NCBI GenBank assembly: GCA_018398805.1 | Contig: JAGFBZ010002020.1 | Span: 434,001-498,000, forward strand | From: Hirundichthys speculiger | Lineage: Eukaryota > Chordata > Actinopteri > Beloniformes > Exocoetidae | DNA length: 64,000 nucleotides | Direction: 5' to 3' | Part shown: piece by piece, positions 26,812 to 38,650 of the stretch | Numbering within the stretch: position 1 is the stretch's first letter | Layout: every line of letters begins with the position of its first letter | Position numbers and translations under genes: made by a program | Notes under the pieces: model-generated | The model's input: only the letters and a program-made list of their open reading frames with translations | The model's database searches: none | What the model was told of the DNA's origin: nothing

Positions 26812-28884
26812 AAGGGCCACTTTTCTATAACACTCCCCACTTTTTGTTGCACCCCACTTTTTATTGTACATATGACAAGCTTATCTAGATCGCAAAAGCA
26901 GAGCATGCTTCCCCACCCCATTGGGGATTGTTCTATAACAATCACTAAACTCCGTTCAGTTCAAATTCAACTGACACACTTGAAAATCCCAACAAAGCTG
27001 GAATGCAGCTTCTTGACGTAGCAACCATGATGCATTCATCCACAGCTGTGGTTGTGAGATGACTGTGGAGGACTATTTTTCCCTCAGTGTGTTTGCCACT
27101 GACAGATATCTCTTCCTTCTTCCGTTCATTACAATATGATAACAGTGAAATGTTCATTAATTTGTGGGATGCATAAATATTACACAAGCCACATATAATG
27201 GGAGTAGGTACCCTGGAAAAAAAGGGGAAAAACATGTATTGCACATCAAGTGTGCAGACAGCAGCCTGATGACTGCTTCATGGGGATCTGAATGTTACTG
27301 GTTATGCAGGCAATAATCAGGCACAAATTAGATAGAAATGCTGATGAACTAAACTCTTACTCCTCATCTCTCAGCTGTGACCCCATTTGTTGCAGATGTG
27401 GAATTATGAAATGTTGCATGTGTCATAGTGATGGCAGTTTTTGGGAGGAGTAATCAATGGAGTGGGCTTCCACTTATCATCCTTACCCCGCCCTGTTTTT
27501 TCTAAGACAAAGAGAGAACATGATTGTTTTCTTTGGTATTGTTCCCTTAGTAATCTGATGGATTATCCTTCTTACTTATTACATTGATGAGACAAAACAG
27601 GAACATTTGGGATTTAAGTGTTAAAGTTTCTTTAAAAAATCACTTCTGATAGAAAAACTATTTATTCAAAAATAATTTTTTTTTTTTTTACACTAATCCT
27701 GTACTATAATGGCAAAAGCCAAAGAACTTTATACTGCAAACCTAATCTTAAACTCAATACCCTGTAAACAATTAGTCATTATTAAAGGTGTTTAACATTG
27801 AAACCAACCTGTAATCCTGTGTCATTATTAATTTACTGCACTCTCTAACATGTCATATCTTATTCATAAGAGAAGTTCAGCCTTTCTCATTGAGCTCCAG
27901 TTTGAGCAGCCAGGGGCATGACAACAGTAACCTAATGCACCTTGCCATTAAGCACATGAATCTGCTGGGTAGCTATGATTTTCTGTGTGCCTTGGAGCTG
28001 TGGAAATGTCGTAGAGAGTTTAAGTACAGGATTAGCAGCAGCAGGAGATCTAATGGCACTGACATAGAACATGAACGTAGAGGAGGGTATGCAAGCACTT
28101 TTAGTAAGAGCATAACCTCCATATTTTTCCCTGCATATATGACACAGATGATCATCATATGCAAATTTTAGATGGTTAGTGAAGAAGTAGACCAATAGCT
28201 CTTGTGGAAAGGTTGTAGATGGAGGTTTTAAATATACAGAAAGCCATTTAACTGATATGGTGAAAAATTAAGACCAGTTCAGCTACATGTGAATACATCT
28301 CTTCTCTGACTGTGATAAGTCAACTTGTGTTTCATGATACTTGAAGCTGCCACTGCTGCTAGTATTTAGCATCTAAAAAGCCTTCAAAGTCATGTATATG
28401 CTATTCCATCTTCCCTGTCTTTGATTTCTTTTTGTCTCACTGTACCTAAAAGACTGTACCAGTGCAGCCCATTAGCATCAATGTACTGATTTAATCCATC
28501 TTCATAACCAGTACAGAGACCTGATAGGTGTGTAACTACAGACATTGATAACCCCCACTCCAACCCCATGCAGCTTCTCTTTACTCGTGTCCATCTCCAG
28601 GAAAGAATGTATCAAGTATGCTAAACTTGTTTTTGTGTACAATTGTGCATGTGAGCCAGTGGATGAGTATAATCAGTCAGACATGCAAGGTGACTCACCG
28701 AAGAGCCGAGAGAGATGTTGAGAAATAAAGATAGCAAGACTGAAGAGAAGTGACAGCAGGAACATGATGGCCCATAATTAGTTGTAAAATGAAAGTGAAA
28801 TAGTTTAAAACTTCAAATGTAATTGTTGAGATAAGAAAAAGCTCAGCACCTGACACCAGCGTAGAATTTCTCCACAGACTGCAT

Positions 28885-28965
28885 GGTTGTCTGTCTCTGT
28901 TAGCCCTGTGATGGATGGATGACTCGTCCAGCACGTATCTTGACCTCTTGCATAATGGCAGCAGG
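28885..28965 (+). repeat. Diverged fragment of the abundant fish dispersed repeat
   Basis: CCCTGTGATGGATGGATGAC, then TCCAGCACGTATCTTGACCT, parallels the TGATGGACTGGCGACCTGTCCAGGGTGTACCCC segment of the better copies. Confidence 0.4.
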
Positions 28966-29887
28966 GGTTAGACTTACAAAAATGTGACAATTAAAAAAAG
29001 AGAAATTTACATGCAAAAATCATCTCTATATTTACAAACAGTCTGTGCAGTTTTCAACCAGTTTTGCAATAGGAAGCAATGTTTTTCTCACTGAACCCTC
29101 CTATGGTTTCAGTTGTCCACTGCTCTGCAGGTTGCACAGCAGGATCTGCAGTAATGCACCATCACAGGTGAGAAAGCAGAACCAATTAAACATCAGTGTA
29201 AACAATACAGGTTTAAAAAAGAGCTTAAAGTGAGGAGTAGACAAGGGCTGATGACTAGTGATGAACTAGTTGTAGTAGATAATATTAATTATGGAAATGT
29301 AATGGTGAGATGAGAAAAAATCATGCAAGTCTAACAAATTTCTTTATAAAACATAGCAATAGCGTATATTTGTTGTACCTTCAACATGAACCCCACCTGT
29401 ATTGCAAACTTGTTTTTAATAGCTTACATTAGCTTCTATGTTTAACATAGAGAGCAAATAATGAACACACTTTTGTCCTTGCTTCCAAGCTTAAATAGCC
29501 TTTGTATATTGTTCAAGTATTTAATTATTAGATCATTTATTAGATAACAATTTTCTTGCTAAATTCCAAATTTCACATTTTGGCCATTCCAAGATTTATA
29601 ACTCTTTGAAAAAAATGACTATAAAAAATGTCATTTTTGGATTGATTCAAAATTTTCTTTCTTCCTCTTAATTTTATTCCTCTTCACAACAATGACCCAC
29701 AACAATAATCAGTTTCCACATATTGATTAGATTGTATGTCAGATGTCCTTTCTGACAATTTTATTTCATAAAATAATTACTGTAAGTTATTTTTATGTTC
29801 CCCTAAACCACACAACTTCATGGGACATTCCTACGTTGTAAGTAAGAATGAACTTCTCTGTTTATCCTGTTTATCCTTTATTTAGCC

Positions 29888-30018
29888 TAGGGTTTCTCAA
29901 CGGGGGCGGTACCGCCCCTCAGGGGGCGTTAGGAACCTTTAGGGGGGCGCTGGAAACATCAGGACTAAGAGGGGGGCGCTCAGGCACAAATGAGGGGCGC
30001 CACGCCTTGAGAACTCTA
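29888..30018. mobile_element. Short GC-rich hAT MITE
   Basis: 131 bp with ends TAGGGTTTCTCAACG and the complement of TAGAGTTCTCAAGG. The interior is built from GGGGGCGC repeats, in sharp contrast to its AT-rich surroundings. The GGTTCTCAACG-type end with a GGGGCGGTACCGCCCC core is typical of a hAT class. No clear 8-bp duplication was seen. Confidence 0.6.
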
Positions 30019-30479
30019 TTTTAAACTTCCATGGTTTGCCAAGGTTTTTTTTTATAGTTCTACTTAAATTTCAATAAAATGTTGTGCTCATGTTTCCTTT
30101 AAAAAAATAAAGCTGCTGTCTGAGACCGAAACCCAGAGTCTGCTGCTTCCATGACCCATTAAAATCTCCTTTTCTCTCTACGTCATAAACAGACGAGCCG
30201 AGTGGGATCGGTCGCCATAGTAACGCCCATAAACACACAGCAGCAGAGAAACCCCTTTCCAACACATTTCGCAGGGTTCATTCAGCAACCGATGAAAACA
30301 TACACAATCAAGAACTACGTAATCACGTTTAATCACAAACATTTACAGTACAATCAAAAAGAAAAGAAAACAAGAAAAAGTTCCAGCAGTACAATGCTAA
30401 TTACATAAATCATGGATTTATTCCATCACCGAGCAACGTACATCTGCAGATGTGCTGCTATGTGAGCAAGTGTTCTCCA

Positions 30480-31475
30480 ATGAAGCCATTGGTGGCATCT
30501 TATAGCTCTTCTAACAGCTAAGGCTGGCTTCACTGTGGGAGAGTCTCTAGTTGTTCCGGCAATAAAGGAGGCGATCTCCACCGTCATGCAGTGTGACCCT
30601 GCGTCAGTCACCAAGGCCATCCCGCTCAGCAATGACAGTGTTGCTCGGCGCATACGGGAGATGTCCGTGGACACTGAGCAACAGCTGTGTGCTGTGTTGC
30701 GGGGCTGTCACTTTAGTGTCCAGCTGGATGAGACCACCACGGCTGATAATAACGTCCTCCTGGCCTATATAGGTCCGTTATGTGTCTGGGAGGGATATGA
30801 TTGAGGAGTTCCTGTTCGGGGGAGTACCTGGCCACAGACACAGGAGGGGAAACTATCTTCACTGCCCTGACAGAGTTTTTGCAGGAGATGAAGAATATAA
30901 TCGCCTGTGCCACTGATGGAGCGCCAGGTATGGTCAGCAGATACCGGGGATTCACCATCTTATTAAAGCAGCACGTTCCCCAGGTTCTGACAGTTACACT
31001 GCATTTTGCACCGTTACAACTTGGTGACTAAAAAAAAAATGGCCCCATCACTCAATGAGTCCCTGAATGTGGCAGTCAAGGCCATTAACAAAATAAAGGC
31101 CTATGCGCTCAATGATCGGCTCTTCAGACAGCTGTGCGGGGAAAATGATGAGGCCTTTATGCGCCTGCTGCTCCACACACAGGTGCGCTGGCTGTCCAAC
31201 TGCTTGGCCAGCCTGTGTGAGCTTTTCACCTCAGTCATTGAATTCCTCGACCAGGCCGAGGCAACTTTGAAGGCCCAGCTGCGGTCTTGTCACAATGACA
31301 TTTTCTACCTGTCCGAATTCTTCGACAAAATGAACAGTCACTTTGAAGCTCCAGGGGGATGGGATGCACCGGTCCACTCAAAGACCACCATCTGCAGCTT
31401 TATTGCAAAACTGGCGCTCTACCAGCAGAACCTGGGGAGGCAACAATTAAATCATTTCCTGCAGTTGGCAAAGGT
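30480..31475 (+). pseudogene. hAT transposase remnant, ZBED5/Buster-like
   Basis: Blocks in three frames join in order. 30517-30790 has LLTAKAGFTVGESLVVPAIK, IPLSNDSVARRIREMS and FSVQLDETT (first catalytic Asp region). 30815-31000 has GETIFTALTEFLQEMKNI and ACATDGAPGMVSRYRG (second Asp region). 31006-31475 has LNDRLFRQLCGENDEAFMRL and HTQVRWLSNCLASLCEL. Frameshifts lie near 30515, 30790 and 31010 (next to a run of nine A). The BED zinc finger and the C-terminal dimerisation region are missing. ZBED5-type host genes derive from such elements, but the lesions argue against a domesticated gene. Confidence 0.88.
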
Positions 31476-31478
31476 AGG

Positions 31479-32184
31479 GTTCAATTATATTATTATAAAG
31501 GCCTGTTCACACAAATAAATGTGTAGCTAATTATTACATTTTTATAGTAGCCTACAGATCAGATATTTCACCTGTCTCTTCTTCGATGTGGCGCTTTCGG
31601 TAAATCCTCCTCCTTGGCTTCTGTCCTTCTCCTGAATCAGCGCAAAAAATTCCTCCTCAAATTATCTCCGCTAAAAAGGAGAATCCTACAGGGGAATCCC
31701 TAGCGCGCATTACGTCATTACGTATGAGGAATTTCAAGGGGGGAAAAAATGTTCATTGTTGTTTAGGTGTTGGCTGAACTGACAGACAGAGATCTGCTGC
31801 TCTACACTGGCCACTTAAGTATTATACTTAACTATTATATTACTTCTTATACTAGTATACTATACTAGTATTATTAGTATTATTAATATGAGTAGTGTTT
31901 ATAATACTGAAATATTATATTATTATAGTATTATTTCCATGTAATTTCCATTATTTCTATTTCCACAAATTAAAATCCATGCTTACACAGACAAGCACCT
32001 TTTTTAAAAAAAAAAAAAAAAAAAAAAACTAAAAAAAACCAAACAAACAAAAGAAGAAGTCTTGTGACTTCACATTCAGCTTCGTGTGTTGACGAAACAT
32101 GTTGACACCACTTCTGGTCAGACAAAACAATATTCTAGTTCTTTTTTTTAGGTAGAAATGGGCGGTGGGAAATGTGCTCCAGAT
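31479..32184. other. AT-rich stretch without gene
   Basis: 31815-31945 is almost pure A/T with overlapping TATACTAGTATA palindromes, and 32005-32030 is a long A run. No coding signal was seen. Confidence 0.6.
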
Positions 32185-32690
32185 GAAAAGCACTATCCAG
32201 ACTGCTATCAGCCACAGGCCCTAAAGCCAGACTCTGTGGTGGTATGGGGTTGTGTCAGCACACTTGACAAAGGTCATTTATGCATCTGTTATGGCAGCAT
32301 TAATGCAGAAAATTAGGCTGAGGTTTTAGAGCAACATTTGCTGCCGTCACGAAAACATCTTTTCCATCAACAAGAAAAAGAAAAAATACATTTTCCTCAC
32401 TTTACAAAGACATAGCTGAGGCAGGGAGGTTAAAGATAATGTGCTGGCCTGTCTAGTCCTATCACGCCCCAGCTGAGATTATGTAGAGAATTTTGAAAAA
32501 AAACAAAGTAAAAAAGGAAATCCAACAACAATGTACCCCATACTTTTGCACACCTCGGATGTGTTTGCAAGAAGAATTGGATAAAATAACAGCTGAAATA
32601 TTACAACGTTCTGGATCCTTGATGGCAAAATGTCTTTTAGTTGCTGCGAGGAGGAATGGCAACAAATTTATCCTACTAACTTCTTTACAA
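32185..32690 (+). pseudogene. Degenerate Tc1-like transposase fragment
   Basis: Frame pieces read PDEKHYPDCYQPQ, VVVWGCVSTLDKGHLCICYG, then LEQHLLPSRKHLF, and later EELDKITAEILQR. These match the middle and C-terminus of Tc1 transposases. Stops and frameshifts are frequent. No inverted repeats were found. This is one of the oldest transposon remains in the window. Confidence 0.7.
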
Positions 32691-34436
32691 TGTGTTGCAA
32701 ACATTAAATATATGTTGAGTTCATGCCATTTGCAAAATTTCCAATTTTCCATATCATAGCAATGCTTTCTGATTGGTGGCTCTTCTTGTCACCTAGTGCA
32801 TCTGTGCCATCTCAAGCTTCTTGTGTTACATGTCACATGTCTGTTTTTATAACTGAGCGCTACAATAAATGGCCATAAAACTCAAGTTAATCAAAGCTTC
32901 TGATAGATGATGTAACAGGCTGTAACCTCTTCTGGGGCGCAGAGGACAGAAGAAAAAGAATAGCTGATTACTGAAGGCTGTATAAGCCTTATTGAAACAC
33001 CAACGGTTATATAAAACTCAATCTGCATCAACATGAGGAGGCAGTTTTTTTTTCTTTTTGCTTTAAAGTTTAACAGTAACAGTACGTCCAACAGTTTTTA
33101 AGTGTATGTTTTAGTTTGCTTGGCATGTTTATCTCATCCAACTACAGGCTGCAGATGAAATGCAGTACATCTCAAGAAAAAGAACACAAACAGTAGCTCT
33201 TTTTGAATCTGTACTTTTAGTCTGTCCTTCTTTTCTACAGCAGCATGAAGCACACGCACACCTCTGTTCCATGCACGCACACCCATGCACACGTATACAC
33301 CTTTTTTTCCCCTGTCACAGTCTCTCTTTTGCTATTTTTTCTATTTATCTTTGCCCTATCTGATTTGTGCCCATGTGATCCATCCAGCACACAATGGTTT
33401 TATGAATCTGGGCTCCAGTGCCACAGGAATCTAGGACAACATCACAAGGAGCAGACGCAGCAAATACAGTGGCGTACAGAGACAGTGAGACACAAGGATA
33501 GATAGACAAGGAAATGATGAAATAAGAGGTGGCAAGGTTGTTCGTAAGGCTAATAATTTAAAGGAGATGTTGGAAAAAATGTGGTGCTATTTGTTTATTT
33601 TTATAATATCAGAATTTGGTAGAGCAAATGTTTCTGCCAGTAAAAATGACCAGGTATTTCTCCAGTGAAACCCACTTCATACCTTCTGTACATATTTTGC
33701 TTAAAATTCAAGATTTTTTTTCCCCCCCTTTTATGAATTCCATCCTTATCCAGCTTGGGAGTAACACACATGGTCTCTTGATGGTTTCTCTAAATTATTC
33801 AGAGGATTTATTTATAAATAAACACTGACTGGCCCTGTAGCCTACTCAGCTTCCCATTTTTCTCTCCTTTATCTCTGACCTCCAGCCGCCAATATATGTT
33901 TCCAAGTAAATAACCAAAAACTACACCTGACTGCAGAACTTCTGTGTTTTGTTTTCTCTTCCTTGTTAACAACCGAAGCCTTGAAATTTTCTATAGTTAT
34001 TTGCACAGCATCTCGGCTTGGCTAGAAGAAGTTGGCAAACTCAGTACTCCTTGATTCATTAATCATGCAGAAACCAAGAACCAAAGACGGCCAGATCAAA
34101 GGAAGAGAGGAAAAGGAAAAAACAACAACAAGAGCAACAGGGACTTTTACTTGTTGGTAAAATGGGATACAAGCTGACACCAAACTCACCATCTTCTGTT
34201 GGTAGCTGGATTGCTGTATATTGCGGTGTGTCTCTTGTTCTGATGTACCAGTTTCGTTGTCAGAAACTTTGCACATTGTGTCAACTGTTGTGATCTCGCT
34301 GACGTGCTATACTGCACTTGGACGAATGTCCAGACTCATGTCCAAAGTTATTCTGAAACTAGTATTTTCTGTCTGTTTCATTGAAAGATGGGATTTCACC
34401 TGTCTGTTGCTCTGCCATGTAGACTTGTAGTTATTC
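32691..34436. other. No gene recognised
   Basis: AT-rich with CA-rich patches (33248-33300). No supported coding exon or element was seen. Confidence 0.5.
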
Positions 34437-34490
34437 AAGATTCAAGATTCAAGTCTCTTTATTGTCATTATGCAGGCATAATGAAATTCC
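34437..34490 (-). repeat. LINE 3' tail
   Basis: ATTCAAGATTCAAGATTCAAG repeats followed by TCTTTATTGTCATTATGC, the reverse of a typical L2-like 3' terminus with its short tandem tail. No ORF is attached. Confidence 0.6.
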
Positions 34491-35212
34491 GCAGGCTTCA
34501 CTTTCTTTGCTGGTTATATTGGGCTTCAGCTGGTTAACAAATCCACACAAATCACTGTCCGTGGGACTCAAGTCATTATTTGTGTGTACAGGTTTACTGG
34601 ACCACATCAGATTTGCAGGATCTCTCAAGAGCTAAAACCAAATTCAGTCTTGTTTAATGTCGCTCAGGACATATTTGTGTTGATCTTGTTATGAGAAGGT
34701 GGCCCAAAAGGTGGCCTAAGTAATTAAATATGAACCTGTGTGAATATAAATATAAGTGTGTTTGCATATGTTTACGTATTTAGCACTGTTCACTCATATT
34801 TAGATCATGCTAACTGCATATTTGAAAACGGTCTCAAGACTTTTTAACAGAACTCACAGCTATATCCTCTCAAACATCCCACATTATGCAATTTGAGTCC
34901 CATTCATATTAATCAAGAACCACAATAGAGTTGCTTTACATTGAGAAAGACTCAAAAACTCTCAAAAATACTCTGTGAGATTGTGCAGCCTAATTCCTCT
35001 ACTTTGAGTGAGCTCCCTGTTTGGTGCCCACCCGCCTTCTGCTGCCCATTCACTCTGCTGTTATTGGTTACCTTCTGTCTGTCATGGTTTGGAGTGGGGA
35101 AGGAGGACCCAAGAGCAGGAGTTCCAGAACAAAGAGGGTTTATTAACAAAAACACAAAAATATCACAGTCCAAAAGACAAAAATCCAAAGTATAAAAACA
35201 CAAACTTAACTC

Positions 35213-36074
35213 AGCAAAAAAGTAGCGAGGCACTGCAGCGAAACAAGACAAAGGCTCAACTTTGGTCTTTCTGTTACCTTCACAGCCTCTGGTCTCCGAA
35301 GCGTAGTGAAGAAACCACTGGTATTGTGCTGTTTTTGGCTAGTAATATTAAACCTGACCAACAAAAAAAAAGTCTGGTTTTCTCTGCATGGAACGGGCAC
35401 TTTATTCTGGCACTGCAGGAACTTGTAATATCACACAGGTTGTATTGTTTGGCTCCTGTTGGTTAACAGAGAATGTAAATCTATACACGCTGGGCTGCTG
35501 TTTATGCTCACTCCACTTTTCATCTAACCCTGTTTTTGTTCTGCCATCCCACGACACACACACACCATTACCCATAAGGCTACCTTCTTAAAGGGGCCAG
35601 GCTGGCTCACAACATTTCTTTGCTGTAAGAGAACACGCACAATGTCCTGTGATGCTTGGGGGATGCGTCTCGGCCAATCAGCGCACAGATTTTAGAGTTC
35701 TGGGCCATCTGCGTTTCTCCTGTTACTTACAGGAGGCTGAGTCATCGTTTGACGTTTGGCTGGCAGCTGCGGCCTCTCGTCTGCTGTGGGGTGGATTTTC
35801 GCAGAATTTCCGTGATTTTTTCTTGAATTTTTTATCATATTATATATTTCTGAAAAATCTGTGAATAACTAAAACCTGACCAGATCGGTGTGGAGAGTCA
35901 CAATGTTTGGCTGGGTGAGGAGAAGGGTTCCCAGAAGGAGGTCATAGGCAACCATCCACCGGCAGAATTTCCGTGATTTTTTCTTAATTTTTTTATTATA
36001 TTATATATTTCTGAAAAAACCGTGAATAACTAAAACTGCGGAAACTTAAAGCGCGAATTGGCAAGGGATCACTG
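35213..36074 (-). mobile_element. pogo/Tigger-like MITE, copy 2, nested
   Basis: Ends at GGCAAGGGATCACTG followed by TA (36075-36076). It matches the complement of 7717-8060 over nearly its whole length, for example GTCTCGGCCAATCAGC and TTACAGGAGGCTG. The TIR-distal end is missing. About 75 bp is duplicated internally: 35800-35877 recurs at 35963-36037. Confidence 0.8.
35272..35614 (-). mobile_element. Solo LTR (inner), nested in the MITE
   Basis: The 343-bp insert is absent from the sister MITE at 7.7 kb. It has TG and CA ends: on the minus strand it starts TGTTGTGAGCCAGCC and ends GGTAACA, with AATAAA at about 35405. The flanking 5-mers are ctttc and tttct, offset by one base, so the exact target duplication is unclear. 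Confidence 0.6.
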
Positions 36075-36364
36075 TATTTTGGTTTTGGAGGATATTGTGT
36101 TTTTCTTTTCATAGAAGCCTGTGTGCTACTTTTAGTTCTGACAAGGTTTTAGGCTAAGTCCTACCTGACTTCTGTTTTCTTTTTAGTGATTGGCCTCTAC
36201 ATTTTTGTAAAAGGTTGTTTTTTTCTGTTGTATTTATTGTTCCCCTGGTTTTATTTTGATTGTTTGGCCTGCAAACACCTATTAAAACAACTTTCCTTTT
36301 TCCCAAATACATCTGGTGCATGTTGCGTCTCTTTTCCCGCACAAAACCGGGGCGTAACACCTTC

Positions 36365-37787
36365 CTAAAGCAATATGATACATTGCTACTAGTCACAGTG
36401 ACAATGCCATTTGGAGGATGTTTCTTTTTAAGCTGAATGTCTAAGGGAGACAGGGCTGACCCTACATGGGGACAGATGTATGGGGAGGGCTGGGCTGCAT
36501 TTGGAGTTTCAAGGGCTAATCTGCATATGCAATTAATGCTTGCATAAGTAGAAAGTTGTTTTGAAATCAAAATCTCTTGAAGCTTCTGCTATGACTGCCC
36601 TTTCAAAACTTTTATTTATTGCTTGATCAATCACGGACCTTTTAAAGTGACAGCCAGTCAGCATGAGAACCAGGTATATGTGAAGACAATTTTGAAACTT
36701 TGAAATGCATAATATATTCTGTTTTTTGTTTTTTTTTTTGTTTTTTTTGTTTTTTTACAGGGCAGGGTTTGAATTGCAGTACATTCCATGTCTACAGGTG
36801 CATTCACTGTGGTCTCAAAGGAGTGAAAAACTCTGAGCTAGGAGACTGTAGTAGTATTTCTATTTTATATTTTTCTCTTTTTTTTCAGGCTCTGGATAAA
36901 CACAGATGTATCAGCTGCTTTTGTCTCCCCAAGCTCCTGGGTGGAGTGCTGATGAGTGTTGCTCTCCATCCTCCTCCTGTCTCTCCGTTTACATTCTTTC
37001 CATCATAACCATTTAAACAGTTGAAACTATGATGGCTTTTGACACATCGGGAAAACAATAACAACCTGCTAAAAGCAGTGAGTAGGGCAGCTGCAGAATG
37101 GGAAACATCAGCTTGACACTGACACAGAATCCAACGCCGACACTGTTACACATCATTGCAAACACAGACAAATGCATGAGCAAACAGGCTCATTTACAAA
37201 AGGATGGGAGCCTCCATTAAACGTACCTGTAAACAAACACACACACTCATATCTATCTATCTCATTTCCCAGAGGAGAGTACATTGTATAGATGTCTGAT
37301 ATCAAGAATGTGACAACTGAAGTCATAAGAGAAATAAGTGTGCAGGTGGTGGGCGTTTAGTAGGGATGGAAAATATAGGCAGCTTTTATTGGAAGGTTCT
37401 GCATGTCTCGTCTGGCTTTTAGAGGCACTTTATATTTTTCTTGTGCATGTTTAAATCTTACAGTGGGCAGATTACTGATGAGTGAAAAGAAGAGAGAATT
37501 CATATTTTTGGTCAATAGTAATCCAGGTAAAATACTTCTGCTTTGCTGCACTCTTCTTAAAAATAAGTCACTTTGTCTGCAATAGCATGTCCTGTCTTAA
37601 AGGGTGAGTCTGAGTCACCTCTGTAGTCCGATTGCCTCAGGAAAAGAACACTGCTGCACATCCTCAGCTACTGCTCAGCTGCTCTGAGACAGACATGGCA
37701 GCAGCAGCAGGTAAAAGATGCAGCGGCAGCTCAGCTGTAAGGGCAAGTCAGCCCCTGTAGTCACAGTGCTGGGGTAATGTGTTAAAG
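36365..37787. other. No gene recognised
   Basis: Contains a T-rich run (36720-36755), a short CTAT repeat (about 37250) and unrecognised open frames. No splice-flanked coding block was identified. Confidence 0.5.
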
Positions 37788-38642
37788 CAGTGGTCCCCAA
37801 CCTTATGTGCGTCACGGACCAGTTTAATACCAGACAACATTTTCATAGACCGGTCTGTAAAATAATACAACAACAGATAAATACAACAAAATAAAATGAT
37901 ACCACCGGCATAAAAACTATGGTATTTTCTATATATTATAATTAGCGTGAATCTGCTGTGTACTCACATGCAACTTTATTAGAAGCGTCCTCGTAACATC
38001 ACACCAACAAAAGAACATCGGTAACATCCTCTCCGTGCAAAGACACTTTCGAAAGACATTTGTTTTTTACTCATTTTGCCATGTGACCGAGACAAGAGTC
38101 TTGAAGTCTTGTCATGTGTCAAGAGTAAGTCATAGACAGAGGTAATGGAGTAAAATCCGGTCATTTTTCAAAATAAAACATTTTAGACTCAGATAATAAT
38201 GGTAATACACTGTAATAATGGAAGTTATTTATTTTTTCTCTGCGGCCCGGTACCATGGGCAGCACGGGGGCTTGGTGGTCAGCACTGTTGCCTTACAGCA
38301 AGAAGGTTCCTGGTTTGAACCTCAGCAAGGGCCTTTCTGTGTGGAGTTTGCATGTTCTCCACATGCTTGTGTGGGTTTCCTCCGGGTACTCCGGCTTCCT
38401 CCCACAGTCCAAATACACGCATGTCAGGTCAAATGGTGGTTCTAAATTGACCCGTAGGAGTGATTGTGAGGGTGCATGGTTGTTCGTCTACATGTGGCCC
38501 TGCCATGGACTGGCGACCTGTCCAGGGTGTACCCCTGACTGTTGCCCGAAGAGAGCAAGGATCCCCGTGACCTTGCATAGGATTATGCGGATTTGTAATA
38601 CGGATTGGTACTGGGCTGGGAACCGGGGGTTAGGGATCCCTG
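37788..38642. mobile_element. hAT-type element with 8-bp target duplication
   Basis: Left terminus CAGTGGTCCCCAACC; right terminus GGTTAGGGATCCCTG (complement CAGGGATCCCTAACC). Flanks tgttaaag (37780-37787) and tgttacag (38643-38650) agree at 7 of 8 positions, as expected for an 8-bp hAT duplication. No transposase is present. The right part is split by a dispersed repeat. Confidence 0.8.
38254..38608 (+). repeat. Abundant fish dispersed repeat nested in the hAT element
   Basis: Carries the family blocks GTTGCCTTACAGCAAGAAGG, GTGTGGAGTTTGCATGTTCT, TCCTCCGGGTACTCCGGCTT and GGACTGGCGACCTGTCCAGG. hAT sequence continues on both sides (GCGGCCCGGTACC before, GGTACTGGGCTGGGAACC after), so this copy is younger than the hAT insertion. 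Confidence 0.8.
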
Positions 38643-38650
38643 TGTTACAG

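Larger units (their letters stand above)
25531..29887. other. No gene recognised; ERE-like palindrome inside
   Basis: AT-rich. Contains the ERE palindrome at 26797-26811, a short tandem duplication (CCCCACTTTTTGTTG / CCCCACTTTTTATTG, 26835-26869) and a diverged dispersed-repeat fragment at 28885-28965. No exon was supported. Confidence 0.5.
35076..36359 (-). mobile_element. Solo LTR (outer), interrupted by a MITE
   Basis: On the minus strand it starts TGTTACGCCCCGG and ends ATGACAGACA, with AATAAA near 35140 ahead of a CTTGGGTCCTCC block, the usual order of polyadenylation signal and downstream segment in fish LTRs. The 5-bp flanks ccttc (35071-35075 and 36360-36364) match. Without the inner insertions the LTR would be about 420 bp. 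No coding region remains. The start could instead be at 35080, where the flank no longer matches. Confidence 0.55.

Noticed and set aside
30426..30958. Minus-strand open frames over the hAT remnant
   Set aside because: Antisense shadows; the plus strand carries the recognisable transposase blocks.
35080..36359. Reading 35080 and 36359 as 3' ends of two different LTRs
   Set aside because: Kept only as an alternative: the single-LTR reading explains the matching ccttc flanks and the TG/CA ends together.
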